DNA of 64,000 nucleotides from VAXT01 sp963850415 (GTDB taxonomy: Bacteria; Actinomycetota; Thermoleophilia; Gaiellales; Gaiellaceae), in the NCBI GenBank assembly GCA_963850415.1, contig CAWKLE010000004.1, positions 496,001 through 560,000 of the forward strand. Reading direction: 5' to 3'. Below the pieces are notes generated by a model, which was given only the letters and a program-made list of their open reading frames with translations, had not been told where the DNA came from and did no database searches. Position numbers and translations under genes: made by a program. Below, in pieces: positions 16,026-25,112 of the stretch; within the stretch, counting starts at the first letter, position 1; each line of letters begins with the position of its first letter.

Positions 16026-17137
16026 GCAGGCACCTGCGCCTCGACCGCGACCGACTTGTCGACGGCTTCGACGCTGTTCGGACTGAGGACGACCTTGCAC
16101 GCCCGGCCCGCATCGAGCTCGGCGAGCCCCTGCTCGAAGCCGGCCAGTGGATACCGATGCGTGATCAGCGGGCGCAGGTCGACGACACCGTGCTCGAGCA
16201 GCCACCGTGTCGTGTACCACGTGCCGAAGACCTGGCGGCCGCTGAGAGCCGACACGGTCAGGTTCTTGAAGATGAGCGACTCCGCGATGTCCACCTCGAC
16301 GGGGCGGGACGGGATTCCGAACAGCACCACGTGGCCTCCGTTCCGCACGATTCGAAACGAGTCGCCGATCGCGTCCGGCGCGCCGGACATCTCGAACACG
16401 ACGTCCAGGTGCTCGCCCTCGTTTCGATCGACGAACCAGGCCGGGACGTCCTCGACCTCGTCGACCTTGACGGCGTCCGTGGCGCCCATCGTGTACGCGA
16501 GCGCGAGGCGGTAGGGGACTTGATCGGAAGCGAGCACGCGCCCGGCTCCCGAGGCGCGCGCAATCGCGATGGTGAACAGCCCGACCGGTCCGCAGCCGAG
16601 GATCCCGACGGTCTTCCCGGCGAGGTCGTGTGTGCTCGTCGCGAAGACCGCGTTCCCGAAAGGCTCCTGAAGCGTCGCGATCTCGGGCGCGAGCTTCGAT
16701 CGGTCGTTGAGCCAGATCACGGACTCGGGCACGGCCACGTACTCCGCGAAGGCGCCGTCGCGGTCGACGCCGAGGATCTGCGTCTGCTCGCACATGTGCG
16801 CCTGGCCCGTCCGGCAGTGGAAGCACATGCCGCACGTGACGTGGCTCTCGGCCGAGACGTAGTTCCCGGGCTCGATGTGGCGCACGTTGCGGCCGACCTC
16901 GACGACCGTCCCGGCGAATTCGTGGCCGAGCGTGACCGGAGGCTTGATTCGATTCGCGGCCCAGTCGTCCCAGTGGAAGATGTGCAGATCGGTCCCGCAG
17001 AGGCTCGCCGCCTCCACGCGAACGAGGACGTCGTCGTCGCCGATCGTCGGCACGGGCGTCTCCACGAGGTCGAGGCCAGGCTCGGCGCCGAGCTTCCGGA
17101 TCGCCCACATGTGGTCTCGCTCAGCTGTCGTTGTCAT
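16022..17137 (-). CDS. tdh: L-threonine 3-dehydrogenase, zinc-dependent MDR type
   Basis: The 371-residue enzyme oxidises threonine to 2-amino-3-oxobutyrate with NAD+. Zinc-site motifs are CGTDLHIFHWDDWA and GHEFAGTVVEVG, the structural zinc lobe has HVTCGMCFHCRTGQAHMC, and the Rossmann region is VGILGCGPVGLFTIAIA. EPFGNAVFAT is typical of Tdh. It is first in a two-gene tdh-kbl operon that turns threonine into glycine and acetyl-CoA. The promoter should lie in 17138-17341. Confidence 0.95.
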   Translation of the reverse strand: MTTTAERDHMWAIRKLGAEPGLDLVETPVPTIGDDDVLVRVEAASLCGTDLHIFHWDDWAANRIKPPVTLGHEFAGTVVEVGRNVRHIEPGNYVSAESHVTCGMCFHCRTGQAHMCEQTQILGVDRDGAFAEYVAVPESVIWLNDRSKLAPEIATLQEPFGNAVFATSTHDLAGKTVGILGCGPVGLFTIAIARASGAGRVLASDQVPYRLALAYTMGATDAVKVDEVEDVPAWFVDRNEGEHLDVVFEMSGAPDAIGDSFRIVRNGGHVVLFGIPSRPVEVDIAESLIFKNLTVSALSGRQVFGTWYTTRWLLEHGVVDLRPLITHRYPLAGFEQGLAELDAGRACKVVLSPNSVEAVDKSVAVEAQVPA

Positions 17138-17341
17138 TCCCGTCGTCGAACTCTACGACGTCGCGCGAAGCGGTTCCGTCAGCTTCTGCGCCATCGGCTC
17201 AAGGTTCGCCGGACGCGCAGGCGACGTCATCCGCGCCGAGCACGGTTCGACCTACGGGTTTTCCGAAGTCGGTACTTGCCCGAAGAGTCGATCGGCGCCT
17301 CTCCGGATGCCGAACCGGCGCCCGCGGACGACGATTCGGGC
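17138..17341. promoter_or_regulatory. divergent intergenic region, tdh and ATP-grasp operon
   Basis: The 204 bases between two diverging operons contain no believable gene and must hold both promoters. I could not pick out a convincing -35/-10 pair or operator. Confidence 0.4.
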
Positions 17342-18256
17342 ATGGGGACATCTGAGCTCACCCCCGGACCTCCGCGACTCGTCGGCGATCTCGAGTCGCC
17401 GGTCGAGCTGATCGCGATCGTCGGCTGGGGGCAGCAGGCCAACCGCGATCTCGCAGGCGAGTGGTCGAAGCTCGGCATTCCGGCCGTGCTCCTGTCGCCC
17501 TCGGAGGCGGTCAACTTGCTGGGACCGGGAGACACGGCGCTCGTTCGGCTCGACGTCCTGCCGACGCTGGACGGTGTCGAGGAAGGTCTCGACGAATGCA
17601 CCGAGCTCGGCCGTCACGGCGTTCGCGTCCTCAACCGCCGGTCGGCGCTCCTCCGGGCGCACGACAAGCTGTTGACGGCCCAGCACCTCGTCGCAGCTCG
17701 TCTTCCGCACCCCAAGACCGTGCACCTGCCTCACGCGGGTGCCGCCATCGGCCTGGCGCCGCCGCTCGTCCTCAAGCCCCGCTTTGGCAGCTGGGGAGTC
17801 GACGTCTTCCGCTGTGACAGCGAGCGCGAGCTCGATGCCGTCGTCCATGCCATCCGCGATCGTCCCTGGTTCCGGCGGCACGGCGCCCTGCTCCAGGAGC
17901 TCATCCCCTCCTCCGGGCACGACATCCGACTCCTCGTCGCGGCCGGCCGCGTAGTCGGCGGCGTCCAGCGGGTTGCGCCGGCGGGCGAGTGGCGGACGAA
18001 TGTCGCGCTCGGCGCGACACGGCTGCCGGTGTCTCCGTCTACCGAGCTCAGCCGCCTGGCGATCGCAGCGGCAGCTGCAATCGAAGGAGACTTCGTCGGC
18101 GTCGACCTGCTTCCGGTCGACGACGGGTTTACCGTGATCGAGCTGAACGGGGCTGTGGAGTTCGACCGCAACTACGACCTCGACGGGCAGAACGTGTACG
18201 AGGAGCTCGCACTCGCGCTCGGGGTGCGGCAGGCGACGCTCGGGTCGGGCCGATGA
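17342..18256 (+). CDS. RimK/LysX-like ATP-grasp ligase
   Basis: This 304-residue protein has the RimK-type ATP-grasp order: a pre-ATP domain (ELIAIVGWGQQANRDLAGEW), the lid entry NRRSALLRAHDKLLTAQHL, the ATP-binding VLKPRFGSWGVDVFRCDSE, LLQELIPSSGHDIRLLVAAG, and the metal-binding VIELNGAVEFDRNY. Such enzymes join an amino acid or peptide to a carboxylate. The next two genes (flavin reductase-like and M20 peptidase) overlap it or each other, suggesting a small pathway that builds and trims an amide or peptide product. The substrate cannot be told from sequence. Confidence 0.85.
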   Translation: MGTSELTPGPPRLVGDLESPVELIAIVGWGQQANRDLAGEWSKLGIPAVLLSPSEAVNLLGPGDTALVRLDVLPTLDGVEEGLDECTELGRHGVRVLNRRSALLRAHDKLLTAQHLVAARLPHPKTVHLPHAGAAIGLAPPLVLKPRFGSWGVDVFRCDSERELDAVVHAIRDRPWFRRHGALLQELIPSSGHDIRLLVAAGRVVGGVQRVAPAGEWRTNVALGATRLPVSPSTELSRLAIAAAAAIEGDFVGVDLLPVDDGFTVIELNGAVEFDRNYDLDGQNVYEELALALGVRQATLGSGR

Positions 18257-18885
18257 CGCCGACGCAAGAAAGCCTGTTCTCGACCGACTCGGAGTACGAG
18301 ACGGTGACTCGCGCGCTCTCGGTCGACGCCCTCTGGGAACGCGTGTTCACGGTCTCCCCGCTGGTGATCGTCGGCTCGAAGGACACCGACGGCACCTATG
18401 ACCTCGCGCCCAAGCACATGGCGATGCCACTCGGCTGGGGACGCGGGTACGGCTTCGTCTGCACGCCACGGCACCGCACTTACCGGAACATCGAACGGCA
18501 CGGTGTCTTCACGGTCAGCTTCCCGCGCTCGTTCCAGATCGTGCAGGCGGCCCTCGCCGCCTCGCGCCGTGAGCAGGACGGGACGAAGCCGGCCCTCGCC
18601 GCGCTGCCCACCTTTCGCGCGCGGGACGTGGACGGCGTGCTCGTCCACGGCTGCTATGCCTTCCTCGAGTGCAGGCTCGACCGGTTCGTCGAGCTCGACG
18701 ACGCATCGCTCGTGATCGGACGAATCGTCGCGGCCTCGGCAGTCGAGGAGGCGATCAGGGATCCCGATCGAGACGACGCCGAGCTCCTCCACCACGTGTC
18801 GCCGCTTGCGTATCTGAGCCCGTCGCGCTTCGCCACGATCGAGGACTCGCACTCATTCCCGTTCCCGGCCTCTTTCACCAGGTGA
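18253..18885 (+). CDS. flavin reductase-like FMN-binding split-barrel protein
   Basis: The 210-residue protein shows the flavin reductase pattern: SPLVIVGSKDTDGTYDLAPK, then GWGRGYGFVCTPRHRTYRNI, and ERHGVFTVSFPRSFQIVQA, as in FMN-binding split barrels, with a long C-terminal extension. It starts with ATGA overlap on the ATP-grasp gene and its own TGA overlaps the start of the M20 peptidase. It may supply reduced flavin or bind flavin for a redox step in this uncharacterised operon. Confidence 0.8.
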   Translation: MTPTQESLFSTDSEYETVTRALSVDALWERVFTVSPLVIVGSKDTDGTYDLAPKHMAMPLGWGRGYGFVCTPRHRTYRNIERHGVFTVSFPRSFQIVQAALAASRREQDGTKPALAALPTFRARDVDGVLVHGCYAFLECRLDRFVELDDASLVIGRIVAASAVEEAIRDPDRDDAELLHHVSPLAYLSPSRFATIEDSHSFPFPASFTR

Positions 18886-20057
18886 TGGCCCTCACAACAG
18901 CCGGGTCCGAGCTCCTGGACTGGCTCGGTGAGCGCGAGGAGCAGATGACCGATCTCCTCGAACGACTCGTCCTGGCCGAGTCGCCGTCGCTCGTTCCAGG
19001 CTCGGAGACCGCGGCTCTCGAGCTGCTGTCCGACGCGCTCGGGCGGGCCGGTATGCGGACGCGCATGGTCCCGGGGCATATGAGCGGCGACCACCTGCTC
19101 GCGTGTCCGCGTGTCCGGCGAAGGAGCGGCCGCTACCAGCTGATCCTGGGCCACGTCGACACGGTCTGGCCGCTCGGCACCGTCCGCGGAAGGCGAACGG
19201 GCCGGGACAACGGCCGCTTCTACGGGCCGGGGACGTGTGACATGAAGGGCGGCCTCGTCCAGGTCGTCTACGCACTGGCGGCGCTGGACGACCTCGGTCT
19301 CGAACCGGCCGTGGCACCCGTGCTGTTCGTCAACTCCGACGAGGAGGTCGGAAGCATGGACTCGGCCCGGTACATCCGCCTGCTCGCACGGGGAGCGGCA
19401 CGTGCCTTCGTCCTGGAGCCGCCCGCGGGGCCGTCCGGATTGCTGAAGACTCAACGCAAGGGAGTCGAGCGCTTCGAAATCGTCGTCACCGGCCGAGCGG
19501 CCCACGCAGGGACGCATCCCGAAGAAGGCGTGAGCGCGATCCTCGAGCTGTCGCGCCTCGTACAGGAGCTCTTCGCGCTGAACGACGCCTCGCACGGCGT
19601 GACCGTCAACGTCGGAACGATCGACGGCGGCCTCAGCGCGAACGTGGTCGCCCCGCAGGCGACGGCGCTCGTCGACGTCCGCGCTCCCAACGAGACCGCT
19701 GCAACCGCGGTCGCGCACGCGATCCGCTCACTCGAGCCCGCGAAGCACGGGACGACGGTCACCGTCACGGCCGACGCCTTCCGGCCGCCGATGCCCGCCA
19801 CGGACCGCAACCAGGCCCTCTTCCGTCGCGCCCAGCGGCTCGCCCTGAGCCTCGGGCTGCACGTCGACGAGGCCCCGCTCGTCGGCGGGGCGTCGGATGC
19901 GAACCTGACGAGCGGATTGACCGCGACGCTCGACGGGCTCGGCGCGGTCGGAGACGGAGCTCACTCGGCCGACGAGCACGTCCTCGTCTCCGCGCTCCCG
20001 CAGCGTGCGGCTCTGCTGGCGCTCCTCCTGCTCGAGGACGCCTTGCCGAATCCGTAG
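18885..20057 (+). CDS. M20-family zinc carboxypeptidase (CPG2-like)
   Basis: This 390-residue hydrolase has the M20 signature LGHVDTVWPLGT with the first metal His and Asp, then GPGTCDMKGGLVQ with the bridging Asp, the catalytic and metal Glu pair in FVNSDEEVGS, a dimerisation domain starting FEIVVTGRAAHAGTHP, and a late His in GDGAHSADEHV. It most resembles glutamate carboxypeptidase G2-like enzymes that release C-terminal glutamate. Third gene of the operon; the start ATG overlaps the previous TGA by one base. With the ATP-grasp ligase it could edit or mature an amide-linked product. Confidence 0.9.
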   Translation: MALTTAGSELLDWLGEREEQMTDLLERLVLAESPSLVPGSETAALELLSDALGRAGMRTRMVPGHMSGDHLLACPRVRRRSGRYQLILGHVDTVWPLGTVRGRRTGRDNGRFYGPGTCDMKGGLVQVVYALAALDDLGLEPAVAPVLFVNSDEEVGSMDSARYIRLLARGAARAFVLEPPAGPSGLLKTQRKGVERFEIVVTGRAAHAGTHPEEGVSAILELSRLVQELFALNDASHGVTVNVGTIDGGLSANVVAPQATALVDVRAPNETAATAVAHAIRSLEPAKHGTTVTVTADAFRPPMPATDRNQALFRRAQRLALSLGLHVDEAPLVGGASDANLTSGLTATLDGLGAVGDGAHSADEHVLVSALPQRAALLALLLLEDALPNP

Positions 20058-20092
20058 TTTCCCCGGCCGTAGAATCGCGGTCGCCGCCGATG
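20048..20092 (+). repeat. 45-bp direct repeat, copy 1
   Basis: The 45 bases beginning GAATCCGTAGTTTCC match those at 20906-20950 at 42 positions. The block includes the last codons and TAG stop of the M20 peptidase and ends 49 bases before the next gene. It contains the GTAGTTTCC motif and a TAGAAT that could serve as a -10. Confidence 0.85.
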
Positions 20093-20141
20093 CGGTCGGC
20101 ACCTTCGCCTGTGACGCTGAGGAGTGCCAAGGAGGTGCGGG

Positions 20142-20915
20142 ATGACTCTGCAGACCACGAGACCGAGGCCGGCGCCGCCACCGGCCGCCACCCGGGGTAC
20201 CGTCGAACCGAGAGAGCGAGCGCCTGACTCGCGGCGGAAGCGACACTGGGCCTGGCTCGCCGCCGGCTTTCCGTTCGCGTTCAGCGTCCCGTTTCTGCTC
20301 GCGGACCAACTCGATTTGAACCGCGATCTCTTCTACGGCCTCTATGCGCTGGCCGTCGCAGGCTTCGTCGCTGCCTGGGCGCGCGACACGCGGCTCACCA
20401 GCCGGGACTTCACCCGGAACTGGCGCTGGGGGCTCGTGCTCGGAGCCGCCGCCGCGGTGCTGCTGGCGTTCATCGTCCTTCGCACCGAAGACGCGACCGC
20501 TCGCCCGGGAGGCATCGGGCTCGCCGCCGCGGTCCTCTGGCGCGGGGTGCTGTACGGCGTCACCGACGGCGTGCTGCTCTCCGTCTTCCCGATTCTCGCC
20601 GTCTTCGCGGCCTTCGCCGGCACCAGGCTTCGACGGCGGGTCGCCGGCAAGGTGCTGATCGGGACGATCGCGATGGTCGCCTCGATCGGGATCACAGCCT
20701 CGTACCACATGGGGTACTCCGATTTCCGGTCGGGGAAGGTGCGGAAGCCGATCGTGGGTGACGTCGTCTGGAGCGCGCCGACGCTCCTGACCCTGAGCCC
20801 GCTCGGAGCGCCGATCGCGCACGCAGGGCTGCACGTGAGCGCCGTCCTGCACAGCTACGAGACCAACACGTTCCTGCCCCCGCACGCATCCAAGCAGGCA
20901 CCCGCGAATCCGTAG
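20142..20915 (+). CDS. integral membrane protein of unknown function
   Basis: The 257-residue protein has a Pro/Arg-rich N-terminal tail, then about six membrane segments (for example AWLAAGFPFAFSVPFLLAD, GLVLGAAAAVLLAFIVL, LSVFPILAVFAAFAGTRL). The LWRGVLYGVTDGVLLSVFP stretch faintly recalls CPBP-type membrane proteases but the paired Glu and His residues are not evident. The tail KVRKPIVGDVVWSAPTLLTL faces outside or is looped. A strong AAGGAGGTG precedes the ATG at 20142. Its final codons and stop lie in the second copy of the 45-bp repeat. Confidence 0.7.
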   Translation: MTLQTTRPRPAPPPAATRGTVEPRERAPDSRRKRHWAWLAAGFPFAFSVPFLLADQLDLNRDLFYGLYALAVAGFVAAWARDTRLTSRDFTRNWRWGLVLGAAAAVLLAFIVLRTEDATARPGGIGLAAAVLWRGVLYGVTDGVLLSVFPILAVFAAFAGTRLRRRVAGKVLIGTIAMVASIGITASYHMGYSDFRSGKVRKPIVGDVVWSAPTLLTLSPLGAPIAHAGLHVSAVLHSYETNTFLPPHASKQAPANP

Positions 20916-20950
20916 TTTCCACGGCCGTCGAATCGCGGTTGCCGCCGATG
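20906..20950 (+). repeat. 45-bp direct repeat, copy 2
   Basis: Second copy of the 20048-20092 block, differing at three positions. It covers the stop of the membrane protein and ends 55 bases before the ABC ATPase gene, so both copies sit at the same stop-to-promoter position. Confidence 0.85.
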
Positions 20951-21005
20951 GCAGGGCGCCCGTCCTGCACGAACCTTCGACGTGGACAACGAATGGGGGT
21001 GCGAG

Positions 21006-21761
21006 ATGGCTGTTGACGTCGCAGCACGACCGAGACCGGCACCGTCAGTCGAACGGACGCTGCGGAAGCAGATCGTCGAAGCGCGCGCGGTCTCGAAGAC
21101 GTACGACACGGGCAAGGTCGAGGTCCACGCTCTGCGCGGAATCACGCTCGGCGTGGGCCGCGGCGAGATGGTCGCAATCATGGGGCCGAGCGGCTCCGGC
21201 AAGACGACGTTGCTCAACTGCCTGTCCGGGCTCGACTCGATCAACGGCGGCGACGTCCTGATCGAGGGCGTGTCGCTCGCGGAGATGTCGGACCGCAAGC
21301 GAACGGACTACCGGGCCCGCCGGATGGGCTTCGTCTTCCAGTTCTACAACCTGATGCCGGTGCTGAGCGCCGTCGAGAATGTCGAGTTGCCGCTGCTCGT
21401 CGCCGGGATGTCGTCGAAGGAGGCGAGGCGAAAGGCGCTCGGCGCGCTCGAGCTCGTAGGCCTGCGCGACTGGGCAGAACACGTCCCGGACGAGCTCTCC
21501 GGCGGGCAGCGCCAGCGCGTGACGATCGCTCGCGCGCTCGTCAACGACCCGGCGATCGTCTGGGCCGACGAGCCGACGGGCGACCTCGACAGCGAGAACG
21601 CCGACGAGATCGTCGCCCTGATGAGGCAACTGAACAGAGAGCACGACCTGACCTTCCTGATCGTCACGCACGACATCGGCGTCGGCCGCAAGACCGACCG
21701 GATCGTGCGGATGGTCGACGGCCGGATCGTGAGTGAAGAGAACCTGGAGGTGAACCGATGA
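21006..21761 (+). CDS. ABC transporter ATPase, MacB/LolD type
   Basis: This 251-residue ATPase has Walker A GPSGSGKTTLLNCL, the Q-loop FVFQFYNLMPVLSAVENV typical of MacB/LolD exporters, signature LSGGQRQRVTIARAL, Walker B IVWADEPTGDLDSE and the H-loop IVTHD. It powers the FtsX-like permease at 22088-25093; a small alpha/beta-barrel protein gene lies between. Likely substrates are lipids, lipoproteins or toxic compounds. The ATG at 21006 is 55 bases after the 45-bp repeat. Confidence 0.94.
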   Translation: MAVDVAARPRPAPSVERTLRKQIVEARAVSKTYDTGKVEVHALRGITLGVGRGEMVAIMGPSGSGKTTLLNCLSGLDSINGGDVLIEGVSLAEMSDRKRTDYRARRMGFVFQFYNLMPVLSAVENVELPLLVAGMSSKEARRKALGALELVGLRDWAEHVPDELSGGQRQRVTIARALVNDPAIVWADEPTGDLDSENADEIVALMRQLNREHDLTFLIVTHDIGVGRKTDRIVRMVDGRIVSEENLEVNR

Positions 21762-22078
21762 TCGCCCGCGCGACAATGGCCGAGATCGACCCGGTGCGGA
21801 TGAGCGTCGACGACGCCGTCGAGCTCTTTCGCGAGTCGGTTGTTCCCGCGCTGCACGAGCAGCCGGGCTACGAAGGCGTGTACGTCCTCGTCTCGCCCGA
21901 GGGACAGGCGCTCGTTCTGACCTTCTGGGAGAGCGAGGAGGCCGCCGCGGCAGGTATTTCAGGCGCCCGGAGCTTCTACAGCGAGCAGGTCGGGAAGTTC
22001 GTGACGATCTACGCCTCGTCGCCCGGCCGCGAGACGTACGAGGTCGTGCTCGCGGAAGAGCCGGCCACCGTCATCTAG
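21758..22078 (+). CDS. small dimeric alpha/beta-barrel (ABM-like) protein
   Basis: The 106-residue protein has the pattern of dimeric ferredoxin-like barrels: a first strand ATMAEIDPVRMSVDDAVELF, GYEGVYVLVSPEGQALVLTFWESEEAA with the family Trp, and a final strand TYEVVLAEEP. Such folds include antibiotic-biosynthesis monooxygenase-like and EthD-like proteins. It overlaps the ATPase by ATGA and ends 9 bases before the permease, so it belongs to the transporter operon, but no catalytic residue can be named. Confidence 0.72.
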   Translation: MIARATMAEIDPVRMSVDDAVELFRESVVPALHEQPGYEGVYVLVSPEGQALVLTFWESEEAAAAGISGARSFYSEQVGKFVTIYASSPGRETYEVVLAEEPATVI

Positions 22079-22087
22079 GGGGTCGAC

Positions 22088-25000
22088 ATGAAAGAGCTGT
22101 TCGGCATACCGATGGACACGCTGGCGGCTGTGCTCGCGGTGCTGGTCGCGATCGTCGCCGGTTCGCTCGGCGCGCTTGCCCTGCGCCACCGCGTCCTGCT
22201 CAAGCTCGGAATCCGCAACCTCGGGCGCCGCCGCGCGCGGTCCGCGCTGATCGTGGTCGGGCTCATGCTGGGGACGACCATCATCGCCGCCGCGCTCGCG
22301 ACCGGCGACACGATGAGCCACACCATCCGTGCGACGGCTACTCGCCAGTACGGAGACACCGAGGAGATCGTGGCGGCCAAAGGAGCGGCCAACGACATCG
22401 CGGGCGAGCTGGGAGCCGCGACGGGCACCGGTTACTTCCCCGAGAGCACGGTCGCGAAGGTCCAGCGCGCCCTCGCCGGCAAGCATCTCACCGACGGCGT
22501 CACGGGCGCGATCCTGGAGGACGTCGCGCTCCAGGCCCCGATTCAGCGCCAGACCGAGCCGAGCGTCACGCTCTACGCGCCCGATCCGGCGGGCATGGCC
22601 GCGTTCGCGCCGATTCGCAGCGTGCGCGGCGGCACCGTCACGCTCGACGAGCTGCAGCGCGGCCAGGCGTACCTGAACAAGAAGGCTGCCGACGCGCTCA
22701 AGGTCCACGCCGGCGACCCGATGGTCGTCTATGCCGGCGCGAAGCCGGTCCGGATGCACATCCGCGACGTCGTGCGCTTCAACGGCGCGATGACCGCGGA
22801 CACCGCGATGCTGCTTCCGCTTCGCGAAGCTCAGCGCCTCTACGGCAAGCCGGGTCTCGTGAAGGGAATCGCAGTCTCGAACCGAGGCAGCGGTGACGCG
22901 GCCGTCGCGCGCTCGGACGCGGTCGTCCGCACGCTGAAGCCGGTCGTGACGCCGCTCGGCCTCGAGACCTCGACCGTGAAGGCTGATGCGATCGACATGG
23001 CCGACAAGGCCGGCAACGCGTTCATGTCGCTGTTCACCACCTTCGGCACGTTCTCGATCAGTGCCGGGATCCTGCTCATCTTCTTGATCTTCGTCATGCT
23101 CGCGACCGAGCGTCGCGGCGAGCTGGGAATCGCCCGCGCGGTCGGGACGCGCCGCGGGCACCTCGTCCAGATGTTCACGTTCGAGGGGGCTGCGTACGAC
23201 GTGATCGCCGCTGCGGTGGGAGCGATTCTCGGTGCGCTCGTGGCGTACGCGATGGTGCTCGGGATCGCGAGCGCGTTCGGCGCGGCCGACGAGGACGCCG
23301 GGCTCCAGGTGCAATACGCGGTCACGTTCCGGAGCCTCTTCGTCGCCTTCGCGATCGGAGGGCTGCTCACGCTGCTCGTCGTGGCCTTCTCCGCCTGGCG
23401 CGTGAGCGTGATGACGATCTCGACCGCGATCCGCAACCTGCCTGAGCCGCAGGTCCCGCACCGTCGCCGACAGCTCGTCCTCGCGCTGACAGGAATCGGC
23501 CTTGGCGCTCTCCTGACCGCGAGTGGAGCCGGCTCGGCCTCGGCGACCGCGCTCATGCTCGGCATCTCTCTGATCCTCATCGGCCTCGTCCCCATCCTCC
23601 GTCTGATCGGCCTGTCCGAGCGGCTCGCCTACACGAGCTGCGGGCTCGCGATCGCGGTCGCGATGCTCCTGCCCTGGAGTGTGTGGGAATCCGTGTTCGG
23701 TCAGATCTCGATGGACTACTCGACCTGGATCATCTCCGGCCTGATGACCGTGATCGGCACCGTGTGGGTGCTGGTCTACAACGCAGACATCATCCTGCGC
23801 GCAGTCTCGTACGTCCTCTCGCGCTTCGGATCGGCGGCTCCGGTCGCGAAGATGGCGATCACCTACCCGCTGCGGGCCCGCTTCCGTACGGGCGCGACGC
23901 TCGCGATGTTCACGCTCGTCGTCTTCACGCTCGTCACCGGGACGGCGTCGTCCGGCTCGTTCCAGAAAGCGCTAGCGAACGCCGACCAGTTCGGCGGAGG
24001 CTTCCAGGTCCGGGCGGGCACCTCGGCGACGGCCCCGATCGAGAACATGCAGGCTGCGCTCCGGAAGGCGCCCGGCATCGACCCGGCGAACTTCACCGCG
24101 GTCGGGAGCCAGTCCGTCCTCTCGGTGAAGGCGCGCCAGCTCGGGACCGGCCGGACTGCCGAAAGCTACGTGGCACGCGGCCTCGACAGGTCGTTCCTCG
24201 AACACACGACATTCGGCCTCGGCGCGATCGCGCGCGGCTACGGGTCCGACGAGCAGGTCTGGCATGCGCTGGCGGCCCACCGCGGCCTTGCCGTCGTGGA
24301 CGCGACGGTCGCACCGCGCAGGGACAACTTCAACTTCGCGGTGCTCCCGGACTTCCAGCTCAGCGGCTTCAACTTCGAGGACGGCGTTTTCGATCCCATC
24401 CCGCTCTCGATCCGCGACCCGCAGACCGGGCACCAGCTCCGCCTGACGGTGATCGGCATCCTGAGCGACGCGGCCCCGCTCGAGATGGTCGGGATCTCCA
24501 GCTCGCAGGCCACGTACCAGCACGCGTTCCCGGGACGGTTCGACCCGACGATCCACTACTTCGCGCTAGCGCCGGGGGTCGATCCGGCAACGACGGCGAC
24601 GAAGCTCGAGTCGGCCTTCCTCGCGAACGGGATGCAGGCCGAGTCGATCCAGAAGGTCGTCGACGACGCGCTCGCCGGCAACCGCACGTTCAACCGGTTG
24701 ATCCAGGGCTTCATGATGCTCGGGCTGGTCGTTGGCGTCGCCGCCCTCGGTGTCATCAGCGCCAGGGCGGTCGTCGAGCGGCGGCAGCAGATCGGCGTCC
24801 TGCGGGCGATCGGCTTCCGCCAGGGGATGGTGCAGGCCGTCTTCCTGATCGAGTCGTCGTTCATCGCCCTGACCTCGATCGTGGCGGGCACGATCCTCGG
24901 CCTGATCCTCGCCGAGAACATCGTCCGTGACACCGCGAAGCAGCCGAGCTGGGCGAACTTGACGCTCGACGTGCCCTGGGGGACGTTCGCGGTGATCTTC

Positions 25001-25093
25001 CTCGTCGTCTACCTCGTCGCGCTCGCCGCGACCTTCGTCCCTGCGGTGCGCGCATCGCGGATCCGGCCCGCCGAGGCGCTTCGATACCAGTAG
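22088..25093 (+). CDS. large FtsX/MacB-type ABC exporter permease
   Basis: The 1001-residue permease has an N-terminal helix (residues 10-30), a second hydrophobic segment with LRRxRSALIVVGLMLGT-like start (ARSALIVVGLMLGTTIIAAA), an extracytoplasmic domain, a three-helix FtsX block (about 310-460), four helices in the middle, a second FtsX entry (AKMAITYPLRARFRTGATLA), another outer domain and a final FtsX block with GVLRAIGFRQGMVQAVFLIE and VRASRIRPAEALRY. This two-module layout is usual for large actinobacterial lipoprotein or lipid exporters of the DUF214 type. It works with the ATPase at 21006. Confidence 0.92.
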   Translation: MKELFGIPMDTLAAVLAVLVAIVAGSLGALALRHRVLLKLGIRNLGRRRARSALIVVGLMLGTTIIAAALATGDTMSHTIRATATRQYGDTEEIVAAKGAANDIAGELGAATGTGYFPESTVAKVQRALAGKHLTDGVTGAILEDVALQAPIQRQTEPSVTLYAPDPAGMAAFAPIRSVRGGTVTLDELQRGQAYLNKKAADALKVHAGDPMVVYAGAKPVRMHIRDVVRFNGAMTADTAMLLPLREAQRLYGKPGLVKGIAVSNRGSGDAAVARSDAVVRTLKPVVTPLGLETSTVKADAIDMADKAGNAFMSLFTTFGTFSISAGILLIFLIFVMLATERRGELGIARAVGTRRGHLVQMFTFEGAAYDVIAAAVGAILGALVAYAMVLGIASAFGAADEDAGLQVQYAVTFRSLFVAFAIGGLLTLLVVAFSAWRVSVMTISTAIRNLPEPQVPHRRRQLVLALTGIGLGALLTASGAGSASATALMLGISLILIGLVPILRLIGLSERLAYTSCGLAIAVAMLLPWSVWESVFGQISMDYSTWIISGLMTVIGTVWVLVYNADIILRAVSYVLSRFGSAAPVAKMAITYPLRARFRTGATLAMFTLVVFTLVTGTASSGSFQKALANADQFGGGFQVRAGTSATAPIENMQAALRKAPGIDPANFTAVGSQSVLSVKARQLGTGRTAESYVARGLDRSFLEHTTFGLGAIARGYGSDEQVWHALAAHRGLAVVDATVAPRRDNFNFAVLPDFQLSGFNFEDGVFDPIPLSIRDPQTGHQLRLTVIGILSDAAPLEMVGISSSQATYQHAFPGRFDPTIHYFALAPGVDPATTATKLESAFLANGMQAESIQKVVDDALAGNRTFNRLIQGFMMLGLVVGVAALGVISARAVVERRQQIGVLRAIGFRQGMVQAVFLIESSFIALTSIVAGTILGLILAENIVRDTAKQPSWANLTLDVPWGTFAVIFLVVYLVALAATFVPAVRASRIRPAEALRYQ

Positions 25094-25112
25094 GCCGGGT
25101 AGTGTCGGGGGC

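Noticed and set aside
14829..17108. A single 759-codon fused frame across kbl and the antisense of tdh
   Set aside because: The N-terminal part is a shadow of the tdh gene; kbl has its own GTG start at 16025 overlapping the tdh stop.
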